Assembly: GCA_963771705.1 (NCBI GenBank)
Contig: CAVYUP010000002.1
Location: forward strand, 330,435-394,434
Length of the DNA: 64,000 nucleotides
Direction: 5' to 3'
Origin: DATFVA01 sp963771705
GTDB taxonomy: Bacteria; Bacteroidota; Ignavibacteria; Ignavibacteriales; Ignavibacteriaceae
The position numbers and the translations under genes were made by a program. Below the pieces are notes generated by a model. That model was not told the origin of the DNA. It did no database searches and was given only the letters and a program-made list of their open reading frames with translations. The stretch's first letter is position 1. The number at the start of each line of letters is the position of its first letter. This document shows, in pieces, positions 8,461 to 17,335 of this stretch.

Positions 8461-10162
8461 TTGAAAAATTTATAGTTGCCGGCTCACTGAAATTAAAGTT
8501 TCTGCTGCCAAGCACAAATGCAGCAGAGAAAATGATTTCAGTCTTTGCTGCTCCTGAAGCTGGGTTATATGGATTGTATACCAGCGCAAGTTCAAAATTA
8601 GTTTTTGAAATTGAAGGGTTTTGGGTTCTTAATCCAAAGCCGTAAGCCTGATACAGGCGGCTCGATAATAAATTCTTGTTCTCTCCCGATATTAAACCAT
8701 AGTCAGCGAAAGCAATTCCTCCGACCACAAATCCCAGTATATCATAAGGAGAAAAAAGTCGCATCTCCAGATCAAGAACGTTTCTTTTGACTCCTGCTAT
8801 TGAAAATTCATTAAATCCCGGCATTCCTGCGGTACGTTCAAGGTATATTTGTTCACCGTCAAATCTGTTGAAACCCAGAATATAATTGTTCTGAAGAAAG
8901 AATCTTGCTTTCCAGCCATCCTTGAATACCAGAGGGGAGTGATATATTAAATCAATTTTGATTGTATTCTGCTCCCATTTATTGGAGTATCTGAACCCTC
9001 CCAATTCAAAATTTCCCGAGAAATAGCCGGCTCTGTTTAACTGCGTCGAGTAAATGATCCGCATGCCGTAATACCACCTGTTATAATATTCTCTCGAGTC
9101 TGTCCCTGTTGTCAGCGCTATCATTCCGCCGACAGGGATATCCTCTGTAGTTCCGAAGTCACTTACATAGTAAGCTTTGTAAAATTTTCTGTTGATTGCA
9201 CCTAGACTAACCAGATATAATCTGTGATTTTCAAAAATCTTATTGGAATCGGCTGTTACCAGTGGTCGTATCCTGAAATGCTTCCGAAAATACCTTCCTG
9301 ACAAAATTAAAGAAGAACTTTTACTGGCTGGTCCGGATATAATTGGTAGCGAGAATGATCTTCCTGCCCAAAAGTCCTGAGAATCGTAACTGTATGGTAT
9401 GAGTGTTATTGTACTTCCTCCGTCGATTGATTGTAAATCGTTATGCTCCCACGTAAAATCAAGTCCTCCGGCCCACTTCGTCTGAGTAGTAAAAAAGGAT
9501 CGGTTAAGACCGATCTGAAAAAGGTTACTTTTGTTATTGCTTGCGAGATTAACCGACGCGTTTACAAAAGACCCCTTTATATTATTTATAGTATAATCGA
9601 ATTTACCACCCCATCCTATATAAGAGTCTTCATCATGGGTGACTGTAAAACTCGCGGAATGGCCGATTCCCAAAAAATTCTTGTCCTTTATTCCAAGGTA
9701 TCCGTTCCTGTTTTTTGGACTGTAGGAAATCTGCGGATCCAGGGTCCATTTATCCTTTGTTGATACACGGATATCAACTTTCCCGGGTTCGTCGGAGTTT
9801 TCAGCTTTTATTGATGCGTCATAAAAATAACCTGACTCACGTAAAAGCCTTTCACTATCCTCAACAGACTGTGGATCAAGTTTGTCTCCTTCCTTGAATA
9901 GAAGGATATTTCTTATTACCCACGTTTTTGTTTTAAGGTGGAGTGCATTTCCTATTTTTCCAAAAATGTCAGGCTTCCAATTCTCTCCGTCGTTTATGGA
10001 AGGGCCTGAAACATCAATGTTATTTATATATATGTTCTTTATTATTTTTCCTTCACTGGCTTTTAACCGTGTTGAATCAGCGTAGATTGGGGAGGCGGAT
10101 GAGCTGAAATGACAGATGACTGAAAGCAGTATGGTAAGAACAGCAAATCTGGTTTTAATCAT
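8453..10162 (-). CDS. BamA/TamA-family outer-membrane barrel protein (single POTRA region)
   Basis: A signal peptide of about 28 residues precedes a POTRA-like region (about 35-135) containing 'ILLFKEGDKLDPQSVEDSERLLRESGYFYDA', the usual pattern of POTRA strands and helices (shown here as adjacent pieces). The rest is rich in alternating aromatic/polar beta strands typical of a 16-strand Omp85 barrel, ending near the C-terminus with 'FSAAFVLGSRNF'. At 569 residues it is much shorter than BamA, so it has one or two POTRA units and resembles TamA-like or 'surface antigen' proteins of Bacteroidota. It probably helps insert or export outer-membrane proteins or lipids; the client is unknown. Confidence 0.78.
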   Translation of the reverse strand: MIKTRFAVLTILLSVICHFSSSASPIYADSTRLKASEGKIIKNIYINNIDVSGPSINDGENWKPDIFGKIGNALHLKTKTWVIRNILLFKEGDKLDPQSVEDSERLLRESGYFYDASIKAENSDEPGKVDIRVSTKDKWTLDPQISYSPKNRNGYLGIKDKNFLGIGHSASFTVTHDEDSYIGWGGKFDYTINNIKGSFVNASVNLASNNKSNLFQIGLNRSFFTTQTKWAGGLDFTWEHNDLQSIDGGSTITLIPYSYDSQDFWAGRSFSLPIISGPASKSSSLILSGRYFRKHFRIRPLVTADSNKIFENHRLYLVSLGAINRKFYKAYYVSDFGTTEDIPVGGMIALTTGTDSREYYNRWYYGMRIIYSTQLNRAGYFSGNFELGGFRYSNKWEQNTIKIDLIYHSPLVFKDGWKARFFLQNNYILGFNRFDGEQIYLERTAGMPGFNEFSIAGVKRNVLDLEMRLFSPYDILGFVVGGIAFADYGLISGENKNLLSSRLYQAYGFGLRTQNPSISKTNFELALVYNPYNPASGAAKTEIIFSAAFVLGSRNFNFSEPATINFSND

Positions 10163-10253
10163 ATATTCAAGATATTAATAATAGTAATAGTTTAACAATA
10201 CCTTAATAATTCTTCTGTGACTTAACCTGAGTACGGTAAATGTGTTTTATTTC

Positions 10254-10282
10254 TTGACCTGAATGCTCGATTAAAGTAATTT
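10254..10282 (+). promoter_or_regulatory. Sigma-70-type promoter candidate for the sodium symporter
   Basis: TTGACC at 10254-10259, a spacer of exactly 17 bases, and TAATTT at 10277-10282. The expected start of transcription is about 50 bases before the symporter ATG at 10341. The same -35/-10 pattern recurs before purN at 28160. Confidence 0.5.
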
Positions 10283-10340
10283 GAGGCCCATAATAATCTG
10301 ATTTTTATCACAGAATCAATACCACTATCAAAGGATTTCT

Positions 10341-11945
10341 ATGGGAGTAAATGTTTCCGCAGCAGACCTTATAGTCATAGCTGGTTATATTTTTCTCGTT
10401 CTCGCGATAGGATTTTATTTCAGAAAAAAGCACAAAAACAGTGAGGAATATTTCCTGGCAGGAAGAAACGTTGGCTGGGTGGCGATCGGAGCCTCTCTTT
10501 TTGCTACGAATATTTCCAGCGAGCATTTTCTGGGACTCGCGGGTACAGGTGCACAATCAGGACTGGCAGTCGGCCACTTTGAATGGCTTGCCTGCCTCAT
10601 AGTACTTATCTTAGGATGGGTCTTTACTCCTTTTTATCTCAAATCTGGTGTATTTACAATGCCGGAATTCCTGGAAAGGAGATATAACAGCGCATCCAGA
10701 TATTATTTAAGTATAGTCTCTATTATAGCTTATGTGCTCACAAAAATATCAATTGCCCTTTATGCCGGCGGGATATTGCTGAATGCTGTAATGGGCTGGG
10801 ATATGTATACCTCTGCGGTAATTATTGTTCTTATTACAGGTTTGTATACCGTTACAGGGGGACTTTCTGCGGTTATTTATACTGATCTTGTACAGATGTT
10901 CATCCTTATTGGAGGCTCTGTGACTTTAACGATTCTGGGGCTGAATCAGGCTGGTGGCTGGGATAACCTTGTTGCAGGTACGCCCGTTTCTTATTGGCAC
11001 ATGTTTAAGCCTATAACTGATCCTGATTTTCCATGGACTGGAATAGTCTTCGGCGCTCCGATACTTGGTATCTGGTACTGGTGTACTGATCAGTATATTG
11101 TGCAGCGTGTGCTGAGTGCAAGAAATCTTTCGAATGCTCAGAGCGGAACTATATTCGCGGGTTTCCTTAAGATACTTCCGGTCTTTATATTAATTCTTCC
11201 TGGTATAATTGCATTTTATCTCTCAAAAGGGAGCATAAGCGGCGATCAGGCTTATGCATGGATGATTACTAATCTGCTTCCTTCAGGCCTTAAGGGTCTT
11301 GTTGTTGCAGGACTTCTGGCTGCTCTGATGTCATCTCTCAGTGCAATGTTTAATTCTACATCTACTCTGCTTACTATAGACATCTATAAGAAGATGAAGC
11401 CGGATGCTGACGAAAAAGCCACTGTTAATTTCGGAAGAATTACAACAGGTTTTATGGTACTCCTGGGTCTTCTCTGGATTCCTTTTATTGGTCTGTTAAG
11501 TGACAATAGGATGTATGTCTATCTACAGAGCGTTCAGGCATATATCTCTCCGCCTATTGCCGCAATCTTTTTGTTCGGAATTTTCTGGAAGCGTGTAAAT
11601 GGGAAAGGAGCTATTTCAGCATTACTTACAGGATTGGTTCTTGGCGGTCTCAGGCTGATCCTGGAGATACAAAATAAAATTTCTCCTTTATCCAGTGATT
11701 TCCTTAGATATACTGCTTCCATAAACTTTCTCCATTTTGCTATTTTCCTTTTTATTATCTGCTCTTCGGTGCTGATTTTGGTAAGCCTTGCTACTGAGGT
11801 TCCATTCGGGAGGAAGCTGGAAAGACTTGTCATATCTACAGAAGATATTAATTATAAAGCGGATACAAAATGGCGTAAAATCAATATGGCCGCATCCTTT
11901 GTTCTTGTTGCCGTGCTGGCTGTCCTGTGGTGGACCTTCGGTTGA
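10341..11945 (+). CDS. Sodium:solute symporter (SSS family, SglT-like)
   Basis: Inner-membrane secondary transporter of 534 residues with about 14 hydrophobic helices. The early 'SEEYFLAGRNVGWVAIGASL' and 'ATNISSEHFLGLAGTGA' are the signature of the SglT branch of the sodium/solute symporter family, which carries sugars or similar polyols with sodium. 'ALMSSLSAMFNSTSTL' around residue 331-346 corresponds to the conserved sodium-binding helix 8. The substrate cannot be read from sequence; glucose, galactose or myo-inositol are typical. A large PP2C phosphatase gene begins 22 bases downstream on the same strand. Confidence 0.88.
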   Translation: MGVNVSAADLIVIAGYIFLVLAIGFYFRKKHKNSEEYFLAGRNVGWVAIGASLFATNISSEHFLGLAGTGAQSGLAVGHFEWLACLIVLILGWVFTPFYLKSGVFTMPEFLERRYNSASRYYLSIVSIIAYVLTKISIALYAGGILLNAVMGWDMYTSAVIIVLITGLYTVTGGLSAVIYTDLVQMFILIGGSVTLTILGLNQAGGWDNLVAGTPVSYWHMFKPITDPDFPWTGIVFGAPILGIWYWCTDQYIVQRVLSARNLSNAQSGTIFAGFLKILPVFILILPGIIAFYLSKGSISGDQAYAWMITNLLPSGLKGLVVAGLLAALMSSLSAMFNSTSTLLTIDIYKKMKPDADEKATVNFGRITTGFMVLLGLLWIPFIGLLSDNRMYVYLQSVQAYISPPIAAIFLFGIFWKRVNGKGAISALLTGLVLGGLRLILEIQNKISPLSSDFLRYTASINFLHFAIFLFIICSSVLILVSLATEVPFGRKLERLVISTEDINYKADTKWRKINMAASFVLVAVLAVLWWTFG

Positions 11946-11967
11946 GAAAATCATATTAAGATATTAA

Positions 11968-14406
11968 ATGAATAAAAATTTTCTTGTTGTTTCGTTTCTG
12001 ATTGTATCGATCGTTTCTGCTTATATAATCTATCAGCTTTATCCATCGGTGAATCCGCTCGGTGCCGTAAAGCTTAACTATAACTCTCTTCAGATAAAAG
12101 AAAAAGGGGAGAGGCTGGCAGACAAATTCAACCTGGATACCGAAAATAAAATCGAAACTACTACCCTGCAGTCGGATAATGATTTGATAAAGAGTATATA
12201 TGATTCTTATTCATTCGCTGAAGCAAATTCTATTATTCGTAATAAAATTCCGGGTTATTTCTGGGAACTTGACTGGACAAGTTCTAATGGAAAGGTCGTC
12301 ATAAACGGTGAGAAAAAAACGGGAGAAGAATTAACCGCTGGAGACATTCGGATAGATTTTGATACTGAAGGAGATCTCCTCAAATTTAAGAGAGAGCTTG
12401 GTGATTCGGTCAGAATAAACCCGCTCCCCGAGGGAGAAGCAAGACAAATTGCTTTGACGTTTCTTGAGGAATATGCTCCTATAGTTCCCGGTTCTGAAAC
12501 CGGCGCTGAAAAATTCAAGGTATCAGACAGTTTTACACCACAGAATACTAAAAAAACAAGTTACCAGAACCGGACGGATTACGATTTCTCATGGAAAGCA
12601 AAGGCTGCTGACGTAAATAACGAGATGGTGATCAAAGTTACTGTCTCCGGCGACATAATCTCAGACTATAGCTTAACCTATACCGTACCCGAAAATGCCT
12701 CCCGGGCTAAGACCAGCGTTTTCTCCGTTGCTACTGAAGTACCTTTCTACATCGTGGTTTACATTTTGATCCTCATCATCGGATATAAGAGAATCCGGGC
12801 ATATGAGGTCAGCTTCAGGCTGGCAATAATCATGGGACTTATTGTGGGAGTATCCTTCAGTATAAATCTTTATACAATTATTGGTGGATCATCTACTGGA
12901 TGGGATCTATGGCTTCCTTTGGTGTTCAGTACCATTTTCCTCGCAGCTGGAGTATTTATAAGCTGGGCCGTGAGCGAAACAATAGCAAGAGAAGCATGGA
13001 AGGAAAAATTAATATCGCTGGACTTGCTTACCAGGGGTTATGCCTTTCATTCAAAAGTGGGTAGCTCCGGTATAATGGGTCTAACCGGCGGATTTCTGAT
13101 TTACCTTGTATGGACCGGAATACTGATCGGCTCAGAACAATTGTTCAATATTTCTTTTTTTATTAAAGACAGCTCAAGCTTGATTTCACATTTCCATTCT
13201 GTAAGTCCTGCTTTGAATGTAATAAATAAAAGCATTTATCCTCAGATTTATGTTACGGCTATTTTCTTGTTGTTTGTTTATTCCGGATTAAAAAGGAGAT
13301 TTAATTCACTTTATCTTCTGATCCCTCTCGCTGCTCTGTTGTGGGGTCTCATAAACTACAACGACCTCATGCCCATTTACTGGGGCGTCATTACCGGTAC
13401 TATTACCGGAGCGCTCTTCATACTGCTTTTTAATTACTACGATGTTCTGGCAGCACTTATTGCTCTGGTTATCTACCATATCATTGATATCGGCGTGTCG
13501 CTATTTACCAGCGGTAATCCTTATTATTTGAATTCGGGATATTACCTGATTCTTGTAATAGTTCTTCTTGCTGTATTTCTGATTATCGGGCTGTTTACTA
13601 AAGATAAAACAATCGACTACAATTCTATAACCCCTGCCTTTGTAAAAAATATAACTGAACGCCAGAGAATGCAGAGGGAACTTGAGATTGCCCGGGATGT
13701 ACAGATGAGTTTCCTGCCTGTAAAGAGTCCTGCGTTTAAGGGTCTTGATATTGCTGCTAAATGTTTGCCTGCACTTGAAGTAGGAGGTGACTATTACGAC
13801 TTTGTTATACTGGATGAATGCAGGTTTGGGATCATTATCGGTGATGTTTCGGGCAAAGGAACACAGGCCGCATTTTATATGACACTCGCAAAAGGATTTG
13901 TAAAAGCTCTATCCAAAACCATACACTCACCATCTGAATTCCTGATTAAAATAAATGAACTGTTTTATGAGAATGTTGAAAGAGGAACTTTCATTAGTAT
14001 GATATATGGAATCTTCGATTTGAAAGCGAAAACTTTTACATTTTCAAGAGCCGGACATAACCCTGTATTAGCACGACAGTCAGATAAAAAGGAAGTTGAA
14101 TTGCTTAATCCCGTCGGTATTGCGCTTGGACTGGAAAAAGGTAAAATATTCAATAAAACTATTAAAGAGATAAAGGTTGATTTGTGTTCGGGCGATACGT
14201 TTGTTTTTTACACGGACGGCTTTACGGAAGCGATGAATAAATATAAAATTGAATTCACAGAAGGAAGATTAATAGAAACCATATCAAAGAATGCCGATCT
14301 TCCGGCAAATGAACTGCTCATAAAGACATTTGATGAGGTAAACGTGTTCATGGGGAAAGCCCTTCAGCACGATGATATGACGATGCTTGTAGTAAAGGTT
14401 ACATAA
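11968..14406 (+). CDS. Large membrane PP2C (SpoIIE/RsbU-type) serine phosphatase
   Basis: 812 residues. One membrane helix at the N-terminus, a roughly 220-residue extracytoplasmic region with two PepSY-like alpha/beta stretches, then eight or so membrane helices (about 245-545), and a cytoplasmic PP2C domain from about 565. Metal motifs are present: 'VGGDYYDF', 'GDVSGKGTQAAF', 'YTDGFTEAM' and 'HDDMTMLVV'. The linker 'RELEIARDVQMSFLP' resembles that of the smaller phosphatase at 4160-5272. The long sensor region suggests it answers an envelope signal and adjusts a partner-switching sigma or anti-sigma pathway; the target is not in the window. Confidence 0.83.
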   Translation: MNKNFLVVSFLIVSIVSAYIIYQLYPSVNPLGAVKLNYNSLQIKEKGERLADKFNLDTENKIETTTLQSDNDLIKSIYDSYSFAEANSIIRNKIPGYFWELDWTSSNGKVVINGEKKTGEELTAGDIRIDFDTEGDLLKFKRELGDSVRINPLPEGEARQIALTFLEEYAPIVPGSETGAEKFKVSDSFTPQNTKKTSYQNRTDYDFSWKAKAADVNNEMVIKVTVSGDIISDYSLTYTVPENASRAKTSVFSVATEVPFYIVVYILILIIGYKRIRAYEVSFRLAIIMGLIVGVSFSINLYTIIGGSSTGWDLWLPLVFSTIFLAAGVFISWAVSETIAREAWKEKLISLDLLTRGYAFHSKVGSSGIMGLTGGFLIYLVWTGILIGSEQLFNISFFIKDSSSLISHFHSVSPALNVINKSIYPQIYVTAIFLLFVYSGLKRRFNSLYLLIPLAALLWGLINYNDLMPIYWGVITGTITGALFILLFNYYDVLAALIALVIYHIIDIGVSLFTSGNPYYLNSGYYLILVIVLLAVFLIIGLFTKDKTIDYNSITPAFVKNITERQRMQRELEIARDVQMSFLPVKSPAFKGLDIAAKCLPALEVGGDYYDFVILDECRFGIIIGDVSGKGTQAAFYMTLAKGFVKALSKTIHSPSEFLIKINELFYENVERGTFISMIYGIFDLKAKTFTFSRAGHNPVLARQSDKKEVELLNPVGIALGLEKGKIFNKTIKEIKVDLCSGDTFVFYTDGFTEAMNKYKIEFTEGRLIETISKNADLPANELLIKTFDEVNVFMGKALQHDDMTMLVVKVT

Positions 14407-14423
14407 TTTCTCATCAAGGCAGA

Positions 14424-15104
14424 TCAGCCAGGCTGTGGGATTTTCGTGTCTTGTTTAAGGATCGTCACTCTGTTCTTATCGATCCAGTAAGCCCATGGAA
14501 TGAAGAGCCATTGCAGCAATCCGGCATAGCCTATTGCTTCAACTGATGGCGGGGGTGAACTGAAAACATTCATCAAATATATTGCACTAAGAAAGATCAC
14601 CAGACTCCAGAAGGCGAATGTTCCTGATTTATTCTTGGCTCTTGTCGTACTAAGGTATAAATAAATTCCCGAGATAAATATGAGGCTCTCAAGAACGAAC
14701 GAGATAACCGGATAATTCCACAAACCCATACCGAATTTTATTCCCCCGGGATACAGAGGCAAATCAGGAAGATGAACTAAAAGGTCTAGTATCCAATGAC
14801 TAAGAACGAGCAGCCCAAGAATCACAGCGCCATTCATGTTTTTCTTAATAAGGTAGTAGACTATTCCGAATATTAAAGCCCAGCAGAAAACCATCAGCAG
14901 GCTGTGAGAGTAGGGATAATAAGTAAACTCAAGAGGGTTCGACGGAGTTAATCCTGGTACTATTTCAACTTTTTCAATACCTGTTAAAATCAAAACCGGC
15001 CAGATAAGATCTAATAACTGAGCTGCCAAAAACATAGTCCCCAATGAAACTTCCGGTGCTGCTTTCTTGCCGGCTAGCCCGGCTCCAAAATGTCCTATAA
15101 ACAT
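14424..15104 (-). CDS. Integral membrane protein of the YdjM/DUF457-like metal-dependent hydrolase type
   Basis: 226 residues with about six membrane helices. Near the N-terminus 'MFIGHFGAGL' and later 'YPYSHSLLM' and 'LSHWILDLLVHLPD' place histidines and aspartates at helix ends, the arrangement expected of the membrane-bound metal-dependent hydrolase group (LexA-induced YdjM relatives). No reaction has been firmly shown for these. Convergent with the phosphatase gene to its left, ending 18 bases from it; upstream neighbour is the bactofilin. The family call is by histidine pattern and topology only. Confidence 0.6.
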   Translation of the reverse strand: MFIGHFGAGLAGKKAAPEVSLGTMFLAAQLLDLIWPVLILTGIEKVEIVPGLTPSNPLEFTYYPYSHSLLMVFCWALIFGIVYYLIKKNMNGAVILGLLVLSHWILDLLVHLPDLPLYPGGIKFGMGLWNYPVISFVLESLIFISGIYLYLSTTRAKNKSGTFAFWSLVIFLSAIYLMNVFSSPPPSVEAIGYAGLLQWLFIPWAYWIDKNRVTILKQDTKIPQPG

Positions 15105-15215
15105 CTTCCATGCCTTTGGTTAATTTCACATTAGCAATTCTCGAATAATATAAAAGAATTTTTCGCTAAGATAAAACCTTATGGGATATAGTGAACTTTG
15201 CCGGATGCTGCTCAG

Positions 15216-15566
15216 TTATTCTCCCATCTTACATTTACCGTCGAATTTAGCCCCTTCTTTCACTATCAGGGATTTTGTGAATATATCGCCCTGAAGGTTG
15301 CATCTCTCTTCCAGGGTGAGCCTGTTTTTGGCCTTTACCGTGCCGGTTACATTTCCTCCGATTGATACTGAATCGGCACTAACCTGCCCGTTAACTTCAC
15401 CGTTGCTTCCTATTACTACATTTCCCTGAGATATAATGTCTCCCTGGATTTCTCCTTCAACCCTGATGTTGCCGTTGCTTTTAACTTTGCCTTCAATTTT
15501 TACACCTGCACTGATTATAGTCGTTTCCTCCGACTTTCTCTCCTCGGGTGATAGATTCTTAAGCAT
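15216..15566 (-). CDS. Bactofilin (polymer-forming cytoskeletal protein)
   Basis: Small protein of 116 residues with the bactofilin core: 'TIISAGVKIEGKVKSNGNIRVEGEIQGDI' is the conserved first turn of the right-handed beta helix (quoted as overlapping pieces), followed by regularly spaced 'VVIGSNGEVNGQV', 'VSIGGNVTGTVKAKN' and 'LTLEERCNLQGDI' turns. Bactofilins self-assemble without nucleotide into filaments that organise cell shape, stalks or chromosome partners. Length is on the short side but complete. A promoter candidate is 14 to 43 bases upstream. Confidence 0.92.
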   Translation of the reverse strand: MLKNLSPEERKSEETTIISAGVKIEGKVKSNGNIRVEGEIQGDIISQGNVVIGSNGEVNGQVSADSVSIGGNVTGTVKAKNRLTLEERCNLQGDIFTKSLIVKEGAKFDGKCKMGE

Positions 15567-15579
15567 AATAATTCCTATA

Positions 15580-15609
15580 TGATTAAATTGGTTTAGAAAC
15601 GTTTGTCAA
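15580..15609 (-). promoter_or_regulatory. Sigma-70-type promoter candidate for bactofilin
   Basis: Read on the minus strand: TTGACA (15609-15604), 18-base spacer, TAATCA (15585-15580). The -35 is perfect, the -10 is moderate. It would leave a very short leader before the ATG at 15566, so a slightly different -10 is possible. Confidence 0.35.
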
Positions 15610-15686
15610 TATACTTTTTTTGAATAAAAATTGGAATACAATTTTTAAGGTAAATTGCTTATTGAGAGTCTATACAGGAAAATTCT

Positions 15687-17000
15687 ATGGGAGAAAGTAC
15701 AAAAAAAGAAGGTAATGTCGGCTATTTGTCCATTGTAGCCATTGGAATTGGGGGTATGGTTGGGGGTGGTATATTTGCAGTTCTGGGGCTTGCTGTAAAA
15801 CTGGCACATGGGGGAACTCCTGCGGCATTTCTGCTTGCAGGTCTTATCGCACTGGTTACTTCATACTCTTACACAAAATTATCTGTTGCTTATCCAAGTC
15901 AGGGAGGCACGGTTGAATTTTTAAACCAGGCCTTCGGAGGAGGATTATTTACAGGAGGGCTCAATGTCCTTTTGTGGATGAGTTATATAGTAATGCTCTC
16001 TTTATATTCATTCGCTTTTGGTAGTTATGGAGCCAGCCTTATCCCGGGATCATCTGTTTTATGGAAACATATACTTATTACTGGCTCTATACTTCTTTTT
16101 ACTCTGCTTAATATTTCGGGAGCAAAATTGGTCGGGGAGGCTGAAGAATATATAGTAATTATTAAGCTTCTGATTCTTCTTGTCTTTGTGGCTCTCGGGT
16201 TAAGTACAATTGATACTCAGAGTCTTCATCCAGCACAGTGGACCAGTCCCTTGGAATTTATAGCCGGGGGTATGATTATCTTTCTTGCTTATGAAGGCTT
16301 CGAACTCATTGCTAATACTGCCGGAAATGTTAAAAATGCTAAGAAAATCCTGCCAAGAGCATATTATACATCTGTAGGCTTTGTGATAATTTTATATATT
16401 TTAATCGCCGCTGTAACCGTTGGTAACCTCTCGGTGCCAAAAATAATCGATGCTAAGGACTATGCTTTAGCTGAAGCTGCAAAACCTTTTATGGGGAGTT
16501 TCGGTTTTACCCTGATAGCTATTGCGGCCATTCTTTCTACCGGATCAGCGATAAATGCAACTATGTACGGAGCTGCAAGGGTAAGCTATGTCATCGCAAA
16601 AGATGGTGAACTGCCTGAAAGACTGGAAAGGAAAATATGGAAAAAACCAATCGAAGGACTTCTGATCACAGCAGCAGCTACTCTTCTTATCGCTAATTTA
16701 TTTGAGCTTAGTGGAATATCCACCATGGGGAGTGCGGGATTCCTTTTGATTTTCGCTTCGGTAAACGCTGCTAATATAAAAAAGAGTAAAAAAACCGGCT
16801 CTAAAAAGTGGATCTCTTTCCTCGGAGTTTTTTTATGCATCATTGCTCTGGGGTTGCTGATTGTGCAGACATTGCGGACTTCTCCCGGTGATATATGGGT
16901 CCTGGTTGTTATGTTCGGCCTTGCCTTCATTATTGAAGGTTCCTATAGAAAATTCAAAAGGAAGAAAAAGATACAGCCGGTTATAAAAGATAAAGGTTAG
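15687..17000 (+). CDS. APC-superfamily amino acid permease
   Basis: 437 residues with about 12 hydrophobic helices. Residues 14-36 contain 'IAIGIGGMVGGGIFAVLGLA', the unwound helix 1 GxGxxxGxGIF motif that binds the amino-acid carboxylate and amino groups in the APC fold. 'FLAYEGFELIANTAGNVKNAKK' around residue 196-215 is the conserved helix 6 region that links to the cytoplasmic loop. Substrate unknown; it resembles the broad-specificity uncharacterised branch (YhdG/PotE-like). Stands alone between a divergent bactofilin and the SCO region. Confidence 0.85.
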   Translation: MGESTKKEGNVGYLSIVAIGIGGMVGGGIFAVLGLAVKLAHGGTPAAFLLAGLIALVTSYSYTKLSVAYPSQGGTVEFLNQAFGGGLFTGGLNVLLWMSYIVMLSLYSFAFGSYGASLIPGSSVLWKHILITGSILLFTLLNISGAKLVGEAEEYIVIIKLLILLVFVALGLSTIDTQSLHPAQWTSPLEFIAGGMIIFLAYEGFELIANTAGNVKNAKKILPRAYYTSVGFVIILYILIAAVTVGNLSVPKIIDAKDYALAEAAKPFMGSFGFTLIAIAAILSTGSAINATMYGAARVSYVIAKDGELPERLERKIWKKPIEGLLITAAATLLIANLFELSGISTMGSAGFLLIFASVNAANIKKSKKTGSKKWISFLGVFLCIIALGLLIVQTLRTSPGDIWVLVVMFGLAFIIEGSYRKFKRKKKIQPVIKDKG

Positions 17001-17158
17001 AAGTTAAGAGGATCTGGACAGGGTAATAACGGTTTAAAATAAAGATTGGATAACTTTTCGGCAGATGTTACTCTGTTTACTGGGTTATCCAATCAATCTT
17101 AATAAATAAATTAATAAGTATTAAAATTGAAGCTGATAATTAATTACCAACTTCTGAT
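17001..17158. other. Non-coding gap with a large inverted repeat
   Basis: This begins the 334-base gap before the SCO gene. It holds GATTGGATAAC (17044-17054) and its exact complement GTTATCCAATC (17084-17094), separated by 29 bases. The second arm is followed by AATCTTAATAAAT rather than a T run, so it is not a standard terminator of the permease gene, although it may end transcription or form a leader structure. I see no RNA family. Confidence 0.4.
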
Positions 17159-17335
17159 ATGCAATTTAATCTGCCGGAAATAAGAGTCAACCATTTTATT
17201 TTAAATGTATTTTCGGACACATATAACTTCGAATCCATCCTTTTTGAAACTCATCTTAATGAAAAACAGATGATTACTACATTTCTTAATTGTTTGTTTT
17301 TATTTATTTTTATGAAAATTTCAGATGACCCTTAA
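17159..17335 (+). CDS. Possible 58-residue ORF overlapping the SCO start
   Basis: ATG at 17159 opens a 58-codon frame with the stop TAA at 17333-17335, sharing its last A with the SCO ATG (TAATG). The SCO gene itself has no clear ribosome-binding site, so coupling from this frame would explain its translation. The predicted product starts 'MQFNLPEIRVNHF' and has one hydrophobic stretch 'TTFLNCLFLFIFM' near the end. No family is recognised and base composition is AT-rich like the gap, so it may be chance. Confidence 0.25.
   Translation: MQFNLPEIRVNHFILNVFSDTYNFESILFETHLNEKQMITTFLNCLFLFIFMKISDDP

Noticed and set aside
17044..17094. Riboswitch or terminator at the large inverted repeat
   Set aside because: No T run follows and no conserved riboswitch core was recognised; kept only as a described repeat.
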